Shown here one piece after another: positions 37,901 through 45,950 of a DNA stretch of 64,000 bases (position 1 is its first letter; the number at the start of each line of letters is the position of its first letter). The DNA comes from an uncultured Altererythrobacter sp. Lineage in GTDB: Bacteria > Pseudomonadota > Alphaproteobacteria > Sphingomonadales > Sphingomonadaceae. The notes under the pieces were generated by a model. The model saw nothing but the letters and a program-made list of their open reading frames with translations, was not told where the DNA came from and made no database searches. Position numbers and translations under genes: made by a program. The stretch lies in NCBI GenBank assembly GCA_913055875.1, contig CAJXJY010000006.1, forward strand, positions 169,896 through 233,895. Direction: 5' to 3'.

Positions 37901-40900
37901 TGGCGCCGACCGACCTCGATCGCTGGCTGAACAATCCCGAACTACTGGAGGCAGCGTGTGGAGACCGCGACGGCCAAGCCCTCGCGGATGCCAAGAAAGC
38001 GTTGGGAAGTCTCCAGATCCTGCTGCTGGGAATGGCGCACAGCAAGAGCGATCAAGTGGCGGAACTGTTGCGCCGACACCCCGGTTTTCTGCCTGATCTC
38101 GCCATCGAAAAGCTGCAGGCCGAACTGATCGTGCTTGACGGGATCGGCAAGGGATCCGGACGAGGCGCGGAGTCGATCGTCGAACCCGTGCCGCTTCCCT
38201 TCCTTCCCGATCTGATTGAGGCAGCGGGCGGAGTGCCGATCGATGACGATGGCTTCATCATAAGCGAACTGCTGGAAGCATTCATCACCGGGATGGTGCG
38301 AGAGCGAGGCCTGACCGTCCACATACAGGCCGATCCGGCGAATCGGGAGCGGGTCGACCTCGCCTATCGCGAGGAGTCCGCAGAGCTTGCGGTAACGGTT
38401 CCGTCCGGCAGCGTTGCGATGCTGCGCCTGAGAGTGGCGGTGTCGAAAAGCCATTTCGATGTCGCCGGGGGAAAGACACCGATCATCGACGGGAAATTCA
38501 GGCAGTTCGCCACCGGCGAGACCGATGCCGCGTTTCTTTTCGAAGGTCCAAACCTGCGGATCGAGGTGATGGAGCAGCCCGACCGGACCGTCGCCGGAGA
38601 CTTGCTGGTCCTTGCCGACCAGGGGCTGGACACGACCAGCGCGACCGGGTCCCGTGCCTATCAGGTACGGTTCCATCCGGGGCAGGACGCGGTGTGGCAA
38701 TGGTGTGGGCGGGCGGAGGTGTCGAGCCAGCGCTGGCGGCACTTGGGCCGTGCGCAGACCGCATGGTTCGAGCCGCTCAAGAACAATATCGCCGCCGAGG
38801 CAGGCAAACCGGTGATCGCGATCCCCGAAAACCACGATGGGCTGTCTGCGTTCGAGCAGGAGGCGTTTTACGGGCGCGAGGACGATATTCAGATCGCGAC
38901 CGTGAGACTGGAGCCGCTGGGCGCAGCGAGCGTCTTGCATGAAGGCGAATGGGAATTGCCCTCCGCGACCATGTTCCGCCACCGCGTGACGCTCCGGAAC
39001 CGCTATGCCAGGGCAATGATGTCCGGGGAGGGACGTCGATGGCCGATCGTGCCGCAACCGGCCGATGCCGACGCACCGGATACTGTGCGGCCGAACTGGC
39101 TGCGGGTGGTGGTGCTTGCGGACCGCAGCCGCCTCCAGCTCTCGCGGCCGCAATTGAGAGCGATCATGCCGTTGTCGGTGGCCGAAAGGGGAGCCGCCTC
39201 TCCGCCATTGCTGGCCATGCTGGCCGAACCGCCCTTTGCCGATGGCGGGCTGGCGGATCGGGTCGCCGCCGGAGTGGCAACCGCGATCGGCTACGAGATG
39301 CAGGATGTGCAAGGCGAGGAAATGCTGGGTGTCGGCGATACCAGGCAGGAGTTCGGGCCGGATCCGCAACATGGCTACACGCCGCTTGCAAAGGACCTCA
39401 ACGGAGCCATCGGCCTCGACGGGGCCGGACCTATCGGCATGACCCATGACAGCGCCGCCGGCACCTCGACCGCCTTTGCCAATTCGGCCTGGCTGCTGAC
39501 CCCGACCGCGCTGGTCACGGATGGAAAGCACGACTTCCAGGAACATTTCGCCTCGGTCAGCCTGCAGCGCTATCTGGACCCGGCCTGGATCATGCGCGCG
39601 GATCCGGCCACGGTTGCCTTGCCGGCGGGGTCGGAAAAGAAAACGGGCACGGCATTCTCCCAGGCCCTCTGGTTCGAAGTGAAGGACGCCGGCACGTCTG
39701 TCCATTGCGGCAAGCTCGGTGTCGTTCAAGTCGACAGGAACGGCGATGACTGGGTGGCCTGGACCACTCCGAGACTGATCCTGCCCGAGGCTCCGCAGGA
39801 GGAAGACCGGCGGATCGAACTCGCGCGGTTTTCTGCCGCGGGACACGTCGGCGTTGCGCTGATGCATCAACCGTTGGACGATGCGCGCGCAACGATGTCG
39901 GTGTTTGCAACCGAACCGCGCCGCGCCCCCCGGTTGATGGCGAGTTTCAGATGGCACGCCGACACCCAGGCGAAAGAGGATTCCGAGAGCGGGGATGGAG
40001 GTTCGGACCAGGCCGGCGAGGACGATCGGGCACAGCGCACGATCCGGTTCGTGGTCGGCGGAGACGACAAGACCGACGAGGCGCTCGGGACATCGGCGAG
40101 CCTCGTTACCGACATGCACTGGGCCCGGACCGGAAGCGATACGAGCCATTTGGCTGCCCTGGGACTGGAAGCTGAAGAGGCCACCCCGGTCCCGATCGAA
40201 GACATATCCATCTCGGGTTCCGACATCTTCGCTGCGGATGGTGCGAAGCTTTGGCTGCGCCCGTCGCTGCACGATACGAAGGTGCCACTCTACAAACACC
40301 GGTTTCTCGCCTGGCTGCCGACGCGCGAGACCGACGGACCGGGGCGGGCGATGCAGGTTTACGACCCCGCAACGCCGGCTCGCGCACTGTTCGCCAAGGA
40401 GCTGGGAACGCGGATCGATATGCCCGGCGCCCTGGTCCACCTGTTGGAGATCGAATGTCCCGCTCGCCCCGTGGGCAGCGAGCATGCAGACGGGATTCCT
40501 CCGGAATATCTCAAGTCGAGCTTCGACCTGCGCGATTTCGGTATTGAAGATGTCGAGGATCACAAGTGGTTGATCGCAATGGTCCGGCCGAGCGGAAAGC
40601 ACCGGACGATCGCCGACAAGAATGCCATGGTGCATGTGGTATCGGAGACAGGACGGGCAACTATCGCACTGTCCGGTGACGTTGCCGACATGATCGTGCT
40701 AGCCATCAATCGCGATGGACGCGACCATTCCGCATGGCAGATCGACGGAGAAGGACGCGTTGGCGACCTTGAGGTGAGCAGGGATTCGGTCATCGGCGGC
40801 GACCATGTCGCCTTCGAGGTGGAAGCGAGCGAGGAATGGTGGGTATCCATTGCCGTGCTGTCGGCCGGAAGAAAGCCTGCCGGCCCGCATGATCTCGCGA

Positions 40901-41046
40901 TCGACTTCGACTGGTTTTTCGGCGCGCTCGCGGACGCCGGCGGGGAAACCGTCGAAAACAGCCTCTCGCACGAAGGGCTGAGAAGCACCAGGGCTGCACA
41001 GGCCCGTGTCCTTTCGATTTCCGGACCCATCAGGGTTCAGTCATGA
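34924..41046 (+). CDS. Giant protein of unknown function, second of a coupled pair (2040 aa)
   Basis: A second unrecognised giant protein, with its ATG inside the stop of the first. There is no signal peptide. It opens with a compact beta/alpha segment (IGVQLNFELREGAANAEALFE, GTQFFLYRRDGLNL). Helical stretches span about 230-560, with an acidic tract at about residue 693 (LDDPDDDDDDK). Long beta-rich stretches occupy about 700-1000 and 1250-2040, containing repeated short sandwich-like strands (for example VAMLRLRVAVSKSHFDV) and Trp-rich patches (EEWWVSIAVL). It shows no obvious similarity to the first protein, so it is not a duplicate. Codon bias matches the genome. With the first gene it fills a 13.4-kb bicistronic unit bounded on the right by a hairpin and a convergent transporter gene. 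Confidence 0.85.
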   Translation: MTGLVTCDAMIDPFEIDGSDETIGVQLNFELREGAANAEALFESFLDALPGTQFFLYRRDGLNLRKVGKLDRLGEQPPGARQAIMDWLKKREAPWHATRPQDGQLTSADQLSKGQLLAGAQTWPAPLPQDAGLNVLVRHSARLPEADLSGDLLYLVPFPWLADGQEPKDPLPIVADASRPDKAWVQAPWGDDKPSLQVASLTKYAPADGVDESGFLAVDSIGKPQLRVAEALRRKAAGLFWTAPQLIALAPPVVEGDEPAHRSAALRSLANRTAHAVASLLDTLLLALVMPGRANKADPPVALGPIVQSVLAAAEEVRAEDEAAAEGDEPTPNASWYDLHLEQFPRDVRLWVAKLAADWTTCLKWLARLLDRPELIADIEKQKWRETLEQLQSGQPILALLLEIATSGDQIPDPGAEFDFTAADAQADQELAELVQVLGEEKGFEGAILQFLRHASLSDDAGAQTLLASLFRKRDDATDEKAASYVAGLPARLITTISAYYDAHYNALEAARQAVGRVFASAYLDAVREAADGAMPKIEADNWFRLRLTRSGDDDPATLFDDIRAVLHVFDPPLADPDRVLGTAWRETCADLGVGELAADRRFTPDSYPADLPVLMPLPPVRQELDPFEQQFDGVGLLVRRTGTNGSDWAHVCRVRLKTDEPAILPAQPAFEDGERSLTFEYRGHHLVFDQLDDPDDDDDDKTAANPYYQPSPPALADDEPKPPALAYGTDYQLAAYAVSRNGILPEAVSLEGDVAQRHRPRLQLGELEDAPRQTFSYSRRTGIGKAVLQRANGDASASRFDRNSVLPLAFDYPRAGLNARPSAKVWADLWRRDDGSGGIALPETDRQSVKVRLKDVTTAGEGSIGLALLTTSAPEPAAMTFASIDLSDLAETVQLSITRVGDEVVLMLKDGEQDIELGRAPAGSAGWIRMQLESADGDAAVTYADPTGEPEGSSSGDARDGKDFVLLRPDDDRIWTREYPSTASYSLLPPSMAPTDLDRWLNNPELLEAACGDRDGQALADAKKALGSLQILLLGMAHSKSDQVAELLRRHPGFLPDLAIEKLQAELIVLDGIGKGSGRGAESIVEPVPLPFLPDLIEAAGGVPIDDDGFIISELLEAFITGMVRERGLTVHIQADPANRERVDLAYREESAELAVTVPSGSVAMLRLRVAVSKSHFDVAGGKTPIIDGKFRQFATGETDAAFLFEGPNLRIEVMEQPDRTVAGDLLVLADQGLDTTSATGSRAYQVRFHPGQDAVWQWCGRAEVSSQRWRHLGRAQTAWFEPLKNNIAAEAGKPVIAIPENHDGLSAFEQEAFYGREDDIQIATVRLEPLGAASVLHEGEWELPSATMFRHRVTLRNRYARAMMSGEGRRWPIVPQPADADAPDTVRPNWLRVVVLADRSRLQLSRPQLRAIMPLSVAERGAASPPLLAMLAEPPFADGGLADRVAAGVATAIGYEMQDVQGEEMLGVGDTRQEFGPDPQHGYTPLAKDLNGAIGLDGAGPIGMTHDSAAGTSTAFANSAWLLTPTALVTDGKHDFQEHFASVSLQRYLDPAWIMRADPATVALPAGSEKKTGTAFSQALWFEVKDAGTSVHCGKLGVVQVDRNGDDWVAWTTPRLILPEAPQEEDRRIELARFSAAGHVGVALMHQPLDDARATMSVFATEPRRAPRLMASFRWHADTQAKEDSESGDGGSDQAGEDDRAQRTIRFVVGGDDKTDEALGTSASLVTDMHWARTGSDTSHLAALGLEAEEATPVPIEDISISGSDIFAADGAKLWLRPSLHDTKVPLYKHRFLAWLPTRETDGPGRAMQVYDPATPARALFAKELGTRIDMPGALVHLLEIECPARPVGSEHADGIPPEYLKSSFDLRDFGIEDVEDHKWLIAMVRPSGKHRTIADKNAMVHVVSETGRATIALSGDVADMIVLAINRDGRDHSAWQIDGEGRVGDLEVSRDSVIGGDHVAFEVEASEEWWVSIAVLSAGRKPAGPHDLAIDFDWFFGALADAGGETVENSLSHEGLRSTRAAQARVLSISGPIRVQS

Positions 41047-41075
41047 CGGGCGGTGATCTGTCGGCCCGGACGGCA

Positions 41076-41098
41076 CTGCCGGCATAAATGCCCGGCAG
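41076..41098 (+). terminator. Hairpin after the giant gene pair
   Basis: CTGCCGG-CAT / ATG-CCCGGCAG forms a stem of about ten pairs with one bulge, 30 bases after the stop of the second giant gene and between it and the convergent CitMHS transporter gene. No T-run is visible. Confidence 0.45.
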
Positions 41099-41254
41099 GC
41101 GGAACGCGGTATCGATATTCGCCACGAGAGGGTCCGGCTGTGGCGACACCGGCGAAAACCCTCGGTCGATCTCGCCGTCGAAGGTGAGCTGCGGGCTCCC
41201 GCAATCGGACACTCTTCCGGACTCACGCCATGGCGCGAGCTGGCCGGTACCATT

Positions 41255-42556
41255 TCACACGCGGAACGGGATCGCGCCCACGCCGAGCGCTGCGACGATG
41301 ACGATGAGCGACGCGAGAATGGCATATTTGAGAGCGAAACGCTGGGCGTCGCCCACTTCCACGCCGAGTAACCCACAGGCGAGATAGATCGGAGCCAGTA
41401 GCGGACTCAATGCATGCACCGGCTGTCCGAGCAGCGAAGCCCGACCGATCGCTTCGGCCGGTACGCCGTAGTTCGCCGCGGTTTCCGCGAGCACCGGGAC
41501 GATGCCGAAATAATAGGCGTCGTTGGACATGAGGAAGGTGAGCGGCAGGCTCAGCACTGCGGTAATCGGCGCCATGTACGGCCCCATGCTCGGCGGCACG
41601 ATGTTCACCAGGCCATCGCCCATCGCGGCCAGCATCCCGGTGCCCTCGACGATGCCGGTGAAGGAACCCGCGGCGAAGATCAACGCCACCACCATCATCA
41701 GGTTTTCCGCATGGCTGCCGAGCCGTTCGCGCTGTTCCTGCAGGGAGGGGTAGTTGACCGTCACGGCGATGGCGAAGCCGCCCATCATGAGCGCGGGCAA
41801 CGGCGCGAGCCCGGTGACCATCCCGACCACCAGCAACACCGTCAGGACGAGATTGAACCAGAACAGGCGCGGCCGGCGTTCCGGCTTGTCCCGCGTCTCG
41901 TGCATGACCGGCTCGAAAGGTGCACTGCCAGCGGCGAAACCCAGCCGCTTGCGTTCGCCCATACCGAGATACCAGGCGAGCGCGAAAGTGGCCGCCAGCC
42001 CGACCGCCACGGCGGGCACGAGCGGCAGGAACAGGTCGGACACAAGGTCGACCTCGAGCGCCGCCGCGGCGCGCGCGGCCGGACCACCCCAAGGGACGAA
42101 GTTCATCAGCGAGTTCGTCAGCCCCAGCAGGGTCGCGAGGATCAGCACGTTCATCCCGACCGCGCGATACACCGGCAGCAAGGCGGTAATCACGATCAGC
42201 GCCGTCGTCGTGCCGTCGCCGTCGATCGAAACGAAAGCCGACATCAGCGCGGTCCCGATCGCAATGCGCAGCGGATCGCGTCCGACCCGCCTGAGGATCG
42301 CATTCACGAGCGGATCGAACAGCCCGGCATCCATCATGATGCCGAAATAGAGAATGGCGAAGGAGAGCATCAGCGCGATCGGTGCGACCTGGACGATGCC
42401 CTCGAGCATCATGCCCCCGATGCCGCCGCCCGCACCGGCGACGAGGCCGAAGACGATCGGAACGATGATCAGCGCCACGACTGCGGACAGTCGCTTCGTC
42501 ATGATCAGCGTGACGAACGTGGCCACCGTTGCAAAGCCCAGCCAAGCCAACATCAT
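41255..42556 (-). CDS. CitMHS-type hydroxy-tricarboxylate/dicarboxylate transporter
   Basis: A 433-residue integral membrane protein with about 11-12 helices. The N-terminus (MLAWLGFATVATFVTLIMTKRLSA) and the motif FVSIDGDGTTTALIVITALLPVY are characteristic of the CitMHS family (Mg-citrate:proton symporters and relatives). A second pseudo-repeat has FLMSNDAYYFGIVPVLAE. It is divergent from the GntR/FCD regulator, with a 12-bp operator-like site between them, and faces the TonB receptor and hydroxyacid catabolic genes. It therefore most likely imports the cluster's substrate (a tartrate-like or other hydroxy-acid) across the inner membrane rather than citrate itself. The frame remains open past the stop for about 70 codons. 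Confidence 0.88.
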   Translation of the reverse strand: MMLAWLGFATVATFVTLIMTKRLSAVVALIIVPIVFGLVAGAGGGIGGMMLEGIVQVAPIALMLSFAILYFGIMMDAGLFDPLVNAILRRVGRDPLRIAIGTALMSAFVSIDGDGTTTALIVITALLPVYRAVGMNVLILATLLGLTNSLMNFVPWGGPAARAAAALEVDLVSDLFLPLVPAVAVGLAATFALAWYLGMGERKRLGFAAGSAPFEPVMHETRDKPERRPRLFWFNLVLTVLLVVGMVTGLAPLPALMMGGFAIAVTVNYPSLQEQRERLGSHAENLMMVVALIFAAGSFTGIVEGTGMLAAMGDGLVNIVPPSMGPYMAPITAVLSLPLTFLMSNDAYYFGIVPVLAETAANYGVPAEAIGRASLLGQPVHALSPLLAPIYLACGLLGVEVGDAQRFALKYAILASLIVIVAALGVGAIPFRV

Positions 42557-42603
42557 GCAAATCCTCCCCGTGCCGCACCCGCTACTGCCTCGCTGGAGAG
42601 ACG

Positions 42604-42615
42604 ATTGGATGCAAT
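42604..42615. promoter_or_regulatory. ATTGGATGCAAT, candidate operator of the FCD regulator (site 1)
   Basis: This 12-mer lies 48 bases upstream of the CitMHS start and 42 bases before the regulator ATG, in the divergent promoter. Its exact reverse complement ATTGCATCCAAT occurs at 43443-43454 on the other side of the regulator gene. Confidence 0.6.
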
Positions 42616-42657
42616 TATGCCTTTTGGCTTGCCGATCCCGCCGTTAAGGCTTGCGCC

Positions 42658-43410
42658 ATGACCCGGAAATCCAAGCCTGCGGCGCACGACCGCCATCAAC
42701 GCGCCGAGCCGGCCACCACAACGGTGCTGACTCAGGTGCGCGAATTGATCGTCACCGGCGCAATCGCACCCGGCGCGCGGCTGGCCGCCGAGAAGATCGC
42801 GACCGATCTGGGCGTGTCGCGGACCCCGGTACGCAGCGCGCTGGCGGTGCTGACCGCCGAAGGCCTCGTCAGTCACAGCATGAATCGCGGTTATACGGTG
42901 AAGGATATCGGCTTTCGCGACGTGCTCGACGCGATCGATGCCCGCGCGGTCCTCGAAGCCAAGGCCTGCGGATTGTCGGTCGATTACGGGTGGAGCGTCG
43001 AGGAACTGTCGACCCTGCGCTCGCATGTCGAGCGTGGACGTGCGATCGTCGATGCCGGTCGCTGGTCGGAAGAACTCGAGCGGGAGTGGTATGGCGCGAA
43101 CCGTGCCTTTCATTCGCTCGTCATTCGGGCTTCGCGCAATACGATCATCCGCAGCGCGATCCGCATGACCTTGATCCACCCGATATTCGGCGACATCGCC
43201 CGCATATCGCCGGTGGTTTCGCAATATGTCCCGCGCCGCCTTCGGGCCATTCCCGACGCGCCGCCCGACCATATCGTGGAATCGCAACAGGATCACGAGG
43301 CGGTTGCCGCGGCTATCGAGCAGGATGATGCTGTACTCGCGGAAAAACTCATGCTCGACCACACGCTCAAGGGCAAGAAGAGGCTGATTTCGGTCGCCAC
43401 CCGTCGCTAG
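42658..43410 (+). CDS. GntR-family transcriptional regulator with FCD domain
   Basis: A 250-residue regulator starting at the ATG at 42658. The GntR winged helix occupies about residues 20-85 (TQVRELIVTGAIAPGARLAAEKIATDLGVSRTPVRSALAVLTAEGLV). It is followed by an all-helical FCD ligand-binding domain (about 95-240) with metal-ligand-type Asp/His residues (EWYGANRAFHSLVI and QQDHEAVAAAIEQDDAVLAEKLMLDH). FCD regulators typically sense the carboxylic acid catabolised by the adjacent genes. Divergent from the transporter and upstream of the receptor operon, it probably controls both through the repeated 12-bp site. Confidence 0.92.
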   Translation: MTRKSKPAAHDRHQRAEPATTTVLTQVRELIVTGAIAPGARLAAEKIATDLGVSRTPVRSALAVLTAEGLVSHSMNRGYTVKDIGFRDVLDAIDARAVLEAKACGLSVDYGWSVEELSTLRSHVERGRAIVDAGRWSEELEREWYGANRAFHSLVIRASRNTIIRSAIRMTLIHPIFGDIARISPVVSQYVPRRLRAIPDAPPDHIVESQQDHEAVAAAIEQDDAVLAEKLMLDHTLKGKKRLISVATRR

Positions 43411-43442
43411 CCCGCTAGCGCGATCGGCATCGTGCCGTCAAG

Positions 43443-43454
43443 ATTGCATCCAAT
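43443..43454. promoter_or_regulatory. ATTGCATCCAAT, candidate operator of the FCD regulator (site 2)
   Basis: The exact reverse complement of the site at 42604-42615, 33 bases after the regulator stop and about 210 bases before the TonB receptor start. A random 12-mer match in this position is unlikely. Confidence 0.6.
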
Positions 43455-43572
43455 TTTATCGCAGCCTCTGGAGTAGAGGCCGAGTCTCGTTGTCCCGGCA
43501 TATCCCCGGAAAGCGAGCACTCGCTCGTTGGCGTTTTTTCGCGAAAGCACCAATTCGAGCAGCAGAGGCGAT

Positions 43573-43612
43573 ATTTTTGAATCCTTTAGATTGACAGATT
43601 GGATTCAAAAAT
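43573..43612. promoter_or_regulatory. Perfect 12-bp inverted repeat overlapping a promoter for the receptor-catabolic operon
   Basis: ATTTTTGAATCC (43573-43584) and GGATTCAAAAAT (43601-43612) are perfect inverted repeats separated by 16 bases. A sigma70-like promoter overlaps: TTGACA at 43591-43596 and TATGGA at 43613-43618 with 16-base spacing, 46 bases before the receptor ATG. The GATTGGAT part resembles the 12-bp operator, so this may be a third regulator site blocking the promoter. Confidence 0.55.
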
Positions 43613-43663
43613 TATGGACCGTTGCAGGTGCCCGACAGCGGTGCCGGCAACGGGAGAGGAATC

Positions 43664-45886
43664 ATGCGGCGAACAATCCAGCGCCTTTCATTCACCGTCG
43701 CGGCCATGGCGCTCGCAACAGCCACGGCTGCGCATGCCCAGGACGCCGAGGGAGGCGATGACGGAACCGATATCGAGGAAGACGGCTCGCTTGCCCGAAA
43801 TGCCGGCGGACCCGGCAATGCGGAGAGCGAAGACAAGCCGATGATCGTCGTCAGCGCCCAGCGCCGCGACGAAGACCTGCAGGACGTGCCGGTAACCGTC
43901 ACCGTGTTCGGAGCCGACGAGATCGAGGATGCGCGCATCCAGCAGATCGACGACATTGCCACCCGCACGGTGGGCCTCAGCTTCGACGCCTTCCCGGCCA
44001 CCCAGCCGCGCCTGTTCATCCGCGGCATCGGCTCGTCGGACCGCGGCGCGGCAGGCGATCCGAGCGCCGCCGTCTTTCTCGACGAGGTCTATCTCGGCCG
44101 CCCCGCGGCGGTCGCGTTCGATGCCTTCGACATCGAGCGGATCGAAGTCCTCAAGGGACCGCAGGGCACGCTCTACGGGCGCAATGTCGTCGGCGGGGCG
44201 GTCAACGTCATCACGCGCAAGCCCGATCTCTACGATACCGGCGGGCAGGCCGAATTCACCTACGGCAATTTCGACCGGCTGGATCTGGCCGGCTTCGTCA
44301 ATCTTCCCTTCGCCGGCAATACCGGTGCGGTGCGCGTCAGCGGTGCCTATCGCAGCCATGACGGCTATGTCCGCAACACCTTTCTGGGGACGGATGTCGA
44401 GGATCAGGATACGCTGAGCGGGCGGTTCCAGTTCTACGCCGAACCGAGCGACAATTTTCGCGCGCTGTTCACCGTGTACGGAACGCGCGACAGGGCGACC
44501 GGGCCGGCCAATCGCCCGTTGGAAACCGATCCCCCCGGTTCGCCGCTCTACACCGTGAATCTCGACCCGGACACGACCACCGGGAGTATTCCGGGCAATC
44601 AGGACAGGGACACCTACGGCGTGCGCGCGGAACTCGGGCTCGACCTGCCTTTCGCGACGCTGACCTTTCTCGGCTCGTATCGCGAGCTGCAATACAATGC
44701 CGGGTACGATTTCGACGGCGGCAACGCGACCAACAACATCATCCAGATTTCGGGCAGCAACGACGAGGAGGCCGAGCTTTCGAGCCAGGAATTGCGGCTG
44801 TCCTCGCTCCCGGGGGGCGGGGTGAACTGGGTGGTCGGGTTCTACCACTACAACCAGCAGGTCGAGCGGTCCGACGTGTTCAACCTCGATGCGCCTCCGG
44901 TCGCGCCGATTCCGCTGACCGAAATCTACGAACAGGACGCCTCGCTCGATTCGGTCGCCGTGTTCGCCGATGTCTCGGTCGCCGTCAGCGACACGATCAC
45001 GCTGATTGCCGGCGGGCGCTATTCGCGCGACGACAAGACCTATTCGATCACGAATGCGAACAGCGACGCGCCCTTGCGCGGGGACGAGTTCTTCGATGTC
45101 ACCGCCGAAGCGTCGTTCGACGATTTCACCTTCCGCGGCGGGATCGATTTCCAGCCGAGCGACGACCATCTGTTCTACGCCATGGTTTCGCGCGGGTTCA
45201 AGGCGGGCGGTTTCCAGGACACGCCCGCCAATGCGGCCGAGGCGGCGACGCCGTTCGCGCCGGAAACCGCGATCCAGTACGAGATCGGCCAGAAAAGCTC
45301 GCTCTTCGGCGGCACGGTGATCTGGAACAATACGCTCTATTACCTCGACTATACCGACCTCCAGACGCGGCGGACGCTGCCCGACGGCTCGATCGTGACC
45401 GACAATGCGGGCCAGGCGAGCATCAAGGGCTACGAGACGCAGCTCACGGTGCGGCCCTTCGCCGGGTTCGTGCTGTCGGGCAGCTATGCCTATACCGACG
45501 CGACCTTCGACGTGTACGAAGAGGACGGGGTCGATCTTGCCGGCAACCGGCTGTCGCGCACGCCGCTGCACAAGCTGACCGTCTCGCCGTCCTACACCTA
45601 TGCCTTTCCGGGCGGCATGGAGCTGACGCTGGCGGCGGATTACCGCTATGCGAGCGAGATATTCGACGACAATTCGAACCAGCCCCCGGAAATCCGCGAA
45701 CCGACGCACTTCGTCGATGCGCGGATCGTGCTCGACAATATCGCCGACCGGTTCCGGCTGTCCCTCTGGGGCAAGAACCTGACCGACGAACGCACGCGAA
45801 CCTTCCAGTCGCTCTTCCTCGGCGGCAATTTCGGTGCTTTCAGCCCGCCGCGTACCTATGGCGCGACCGTGGGAGTGGATTTCTGA
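43664..45886 (+). CDS. TonB-dependent receptor of the hydroxyacid cluster
   Basis: A 740-residue receptor with GGGAGAGG before the ATG at 43664 and a signal peptide ending ATAAHAQ (about residue 25). An acidic linker precedes the TonB box (MIVVSAQRRDEDLQDVPVTVTV, about 60-80). The plug domain follows, with PRLFIRGIGSSDRG, AVFLDEVYLG and IEVLKGPQGTLYGRNVVGGAVNVIT (about 105-190). The barrel ends in the canonical Phe (GATVGVDF). The sequence type is the large sphingomonad receptor group often linked to catabolic genes rather than iron. It is the first gene of an operon continuing with AtuA-like, DUF4387 and dehydrogenase genes, so the imported compound is probably their substrate. Confidence 0.92.
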   Translation: MRRTIQRLSFTVAAMALATATAAHAQDAEGGDDGTDIEEDGSLARNAGGPGNAESEDKPMIVVSAQRRDEDLQDVPVTVTVFGADEIEDARIQQIDDIATRTVGLSFDAFPATQPRLFIRGIGSSDRGAAGDPSAAVFLDEVYLGRPAAVAFDAFDIERIEVLKGPQGTLYGRNVVGGAVNVITRKPDLYDTGGQAEFTYGNFDRLDLAGFVNLPFAGNTGAVRVSGAYRSHDGYVRNTFLGTDVEDQDTLSGRFQFYAEPSDNFRALFTVYGTRDRATGPANRPLETDPPGSPLYTVNLDPDTTTGSIPGNQDRDTYGVRAELGLDLPFATLTFLGSYRELQYNAGYDFDGGNATNNIIQISGSNDEEAELSSQELRLSSLPGGGVNWVVGFYHYNQQVERSDVFNLDAPPVAPIPLTEIYEQDASLDSVAVFADVSVAVSDTITLIAGGRYSRDDKTYSITNANSDAPLRGDEFFDVTAEASFDDFTFRGGIDFQPSDDHLFYAMVSRGFKAGGFQDTPANAAEAATPFAPETAIQYEIGQKSSLFGGTVIWNNTLYYLDYTDLQTRRTLPDGSIVTDNAGQASIKGYETQLTVRPFAGFVLSGSYAYTDATFDVYEEDGVDLAGNRLSRTPLHKLTVSPSYTYAFPGGMELTLAADYRYASEIFDDNSNQPPEIREPTHFVDARIVLDNIADRFRLSLWGKNLTDERTRTFQSLFLGGNFGAFSPPRTYGATVGVDF

Positions 45887-45950
45887 TGGCCCGAGCCAGC
45901 CAATCATCGACCCGAAGCCGCAGGGGCCGGGCAACATTCGGGAGCAATGC

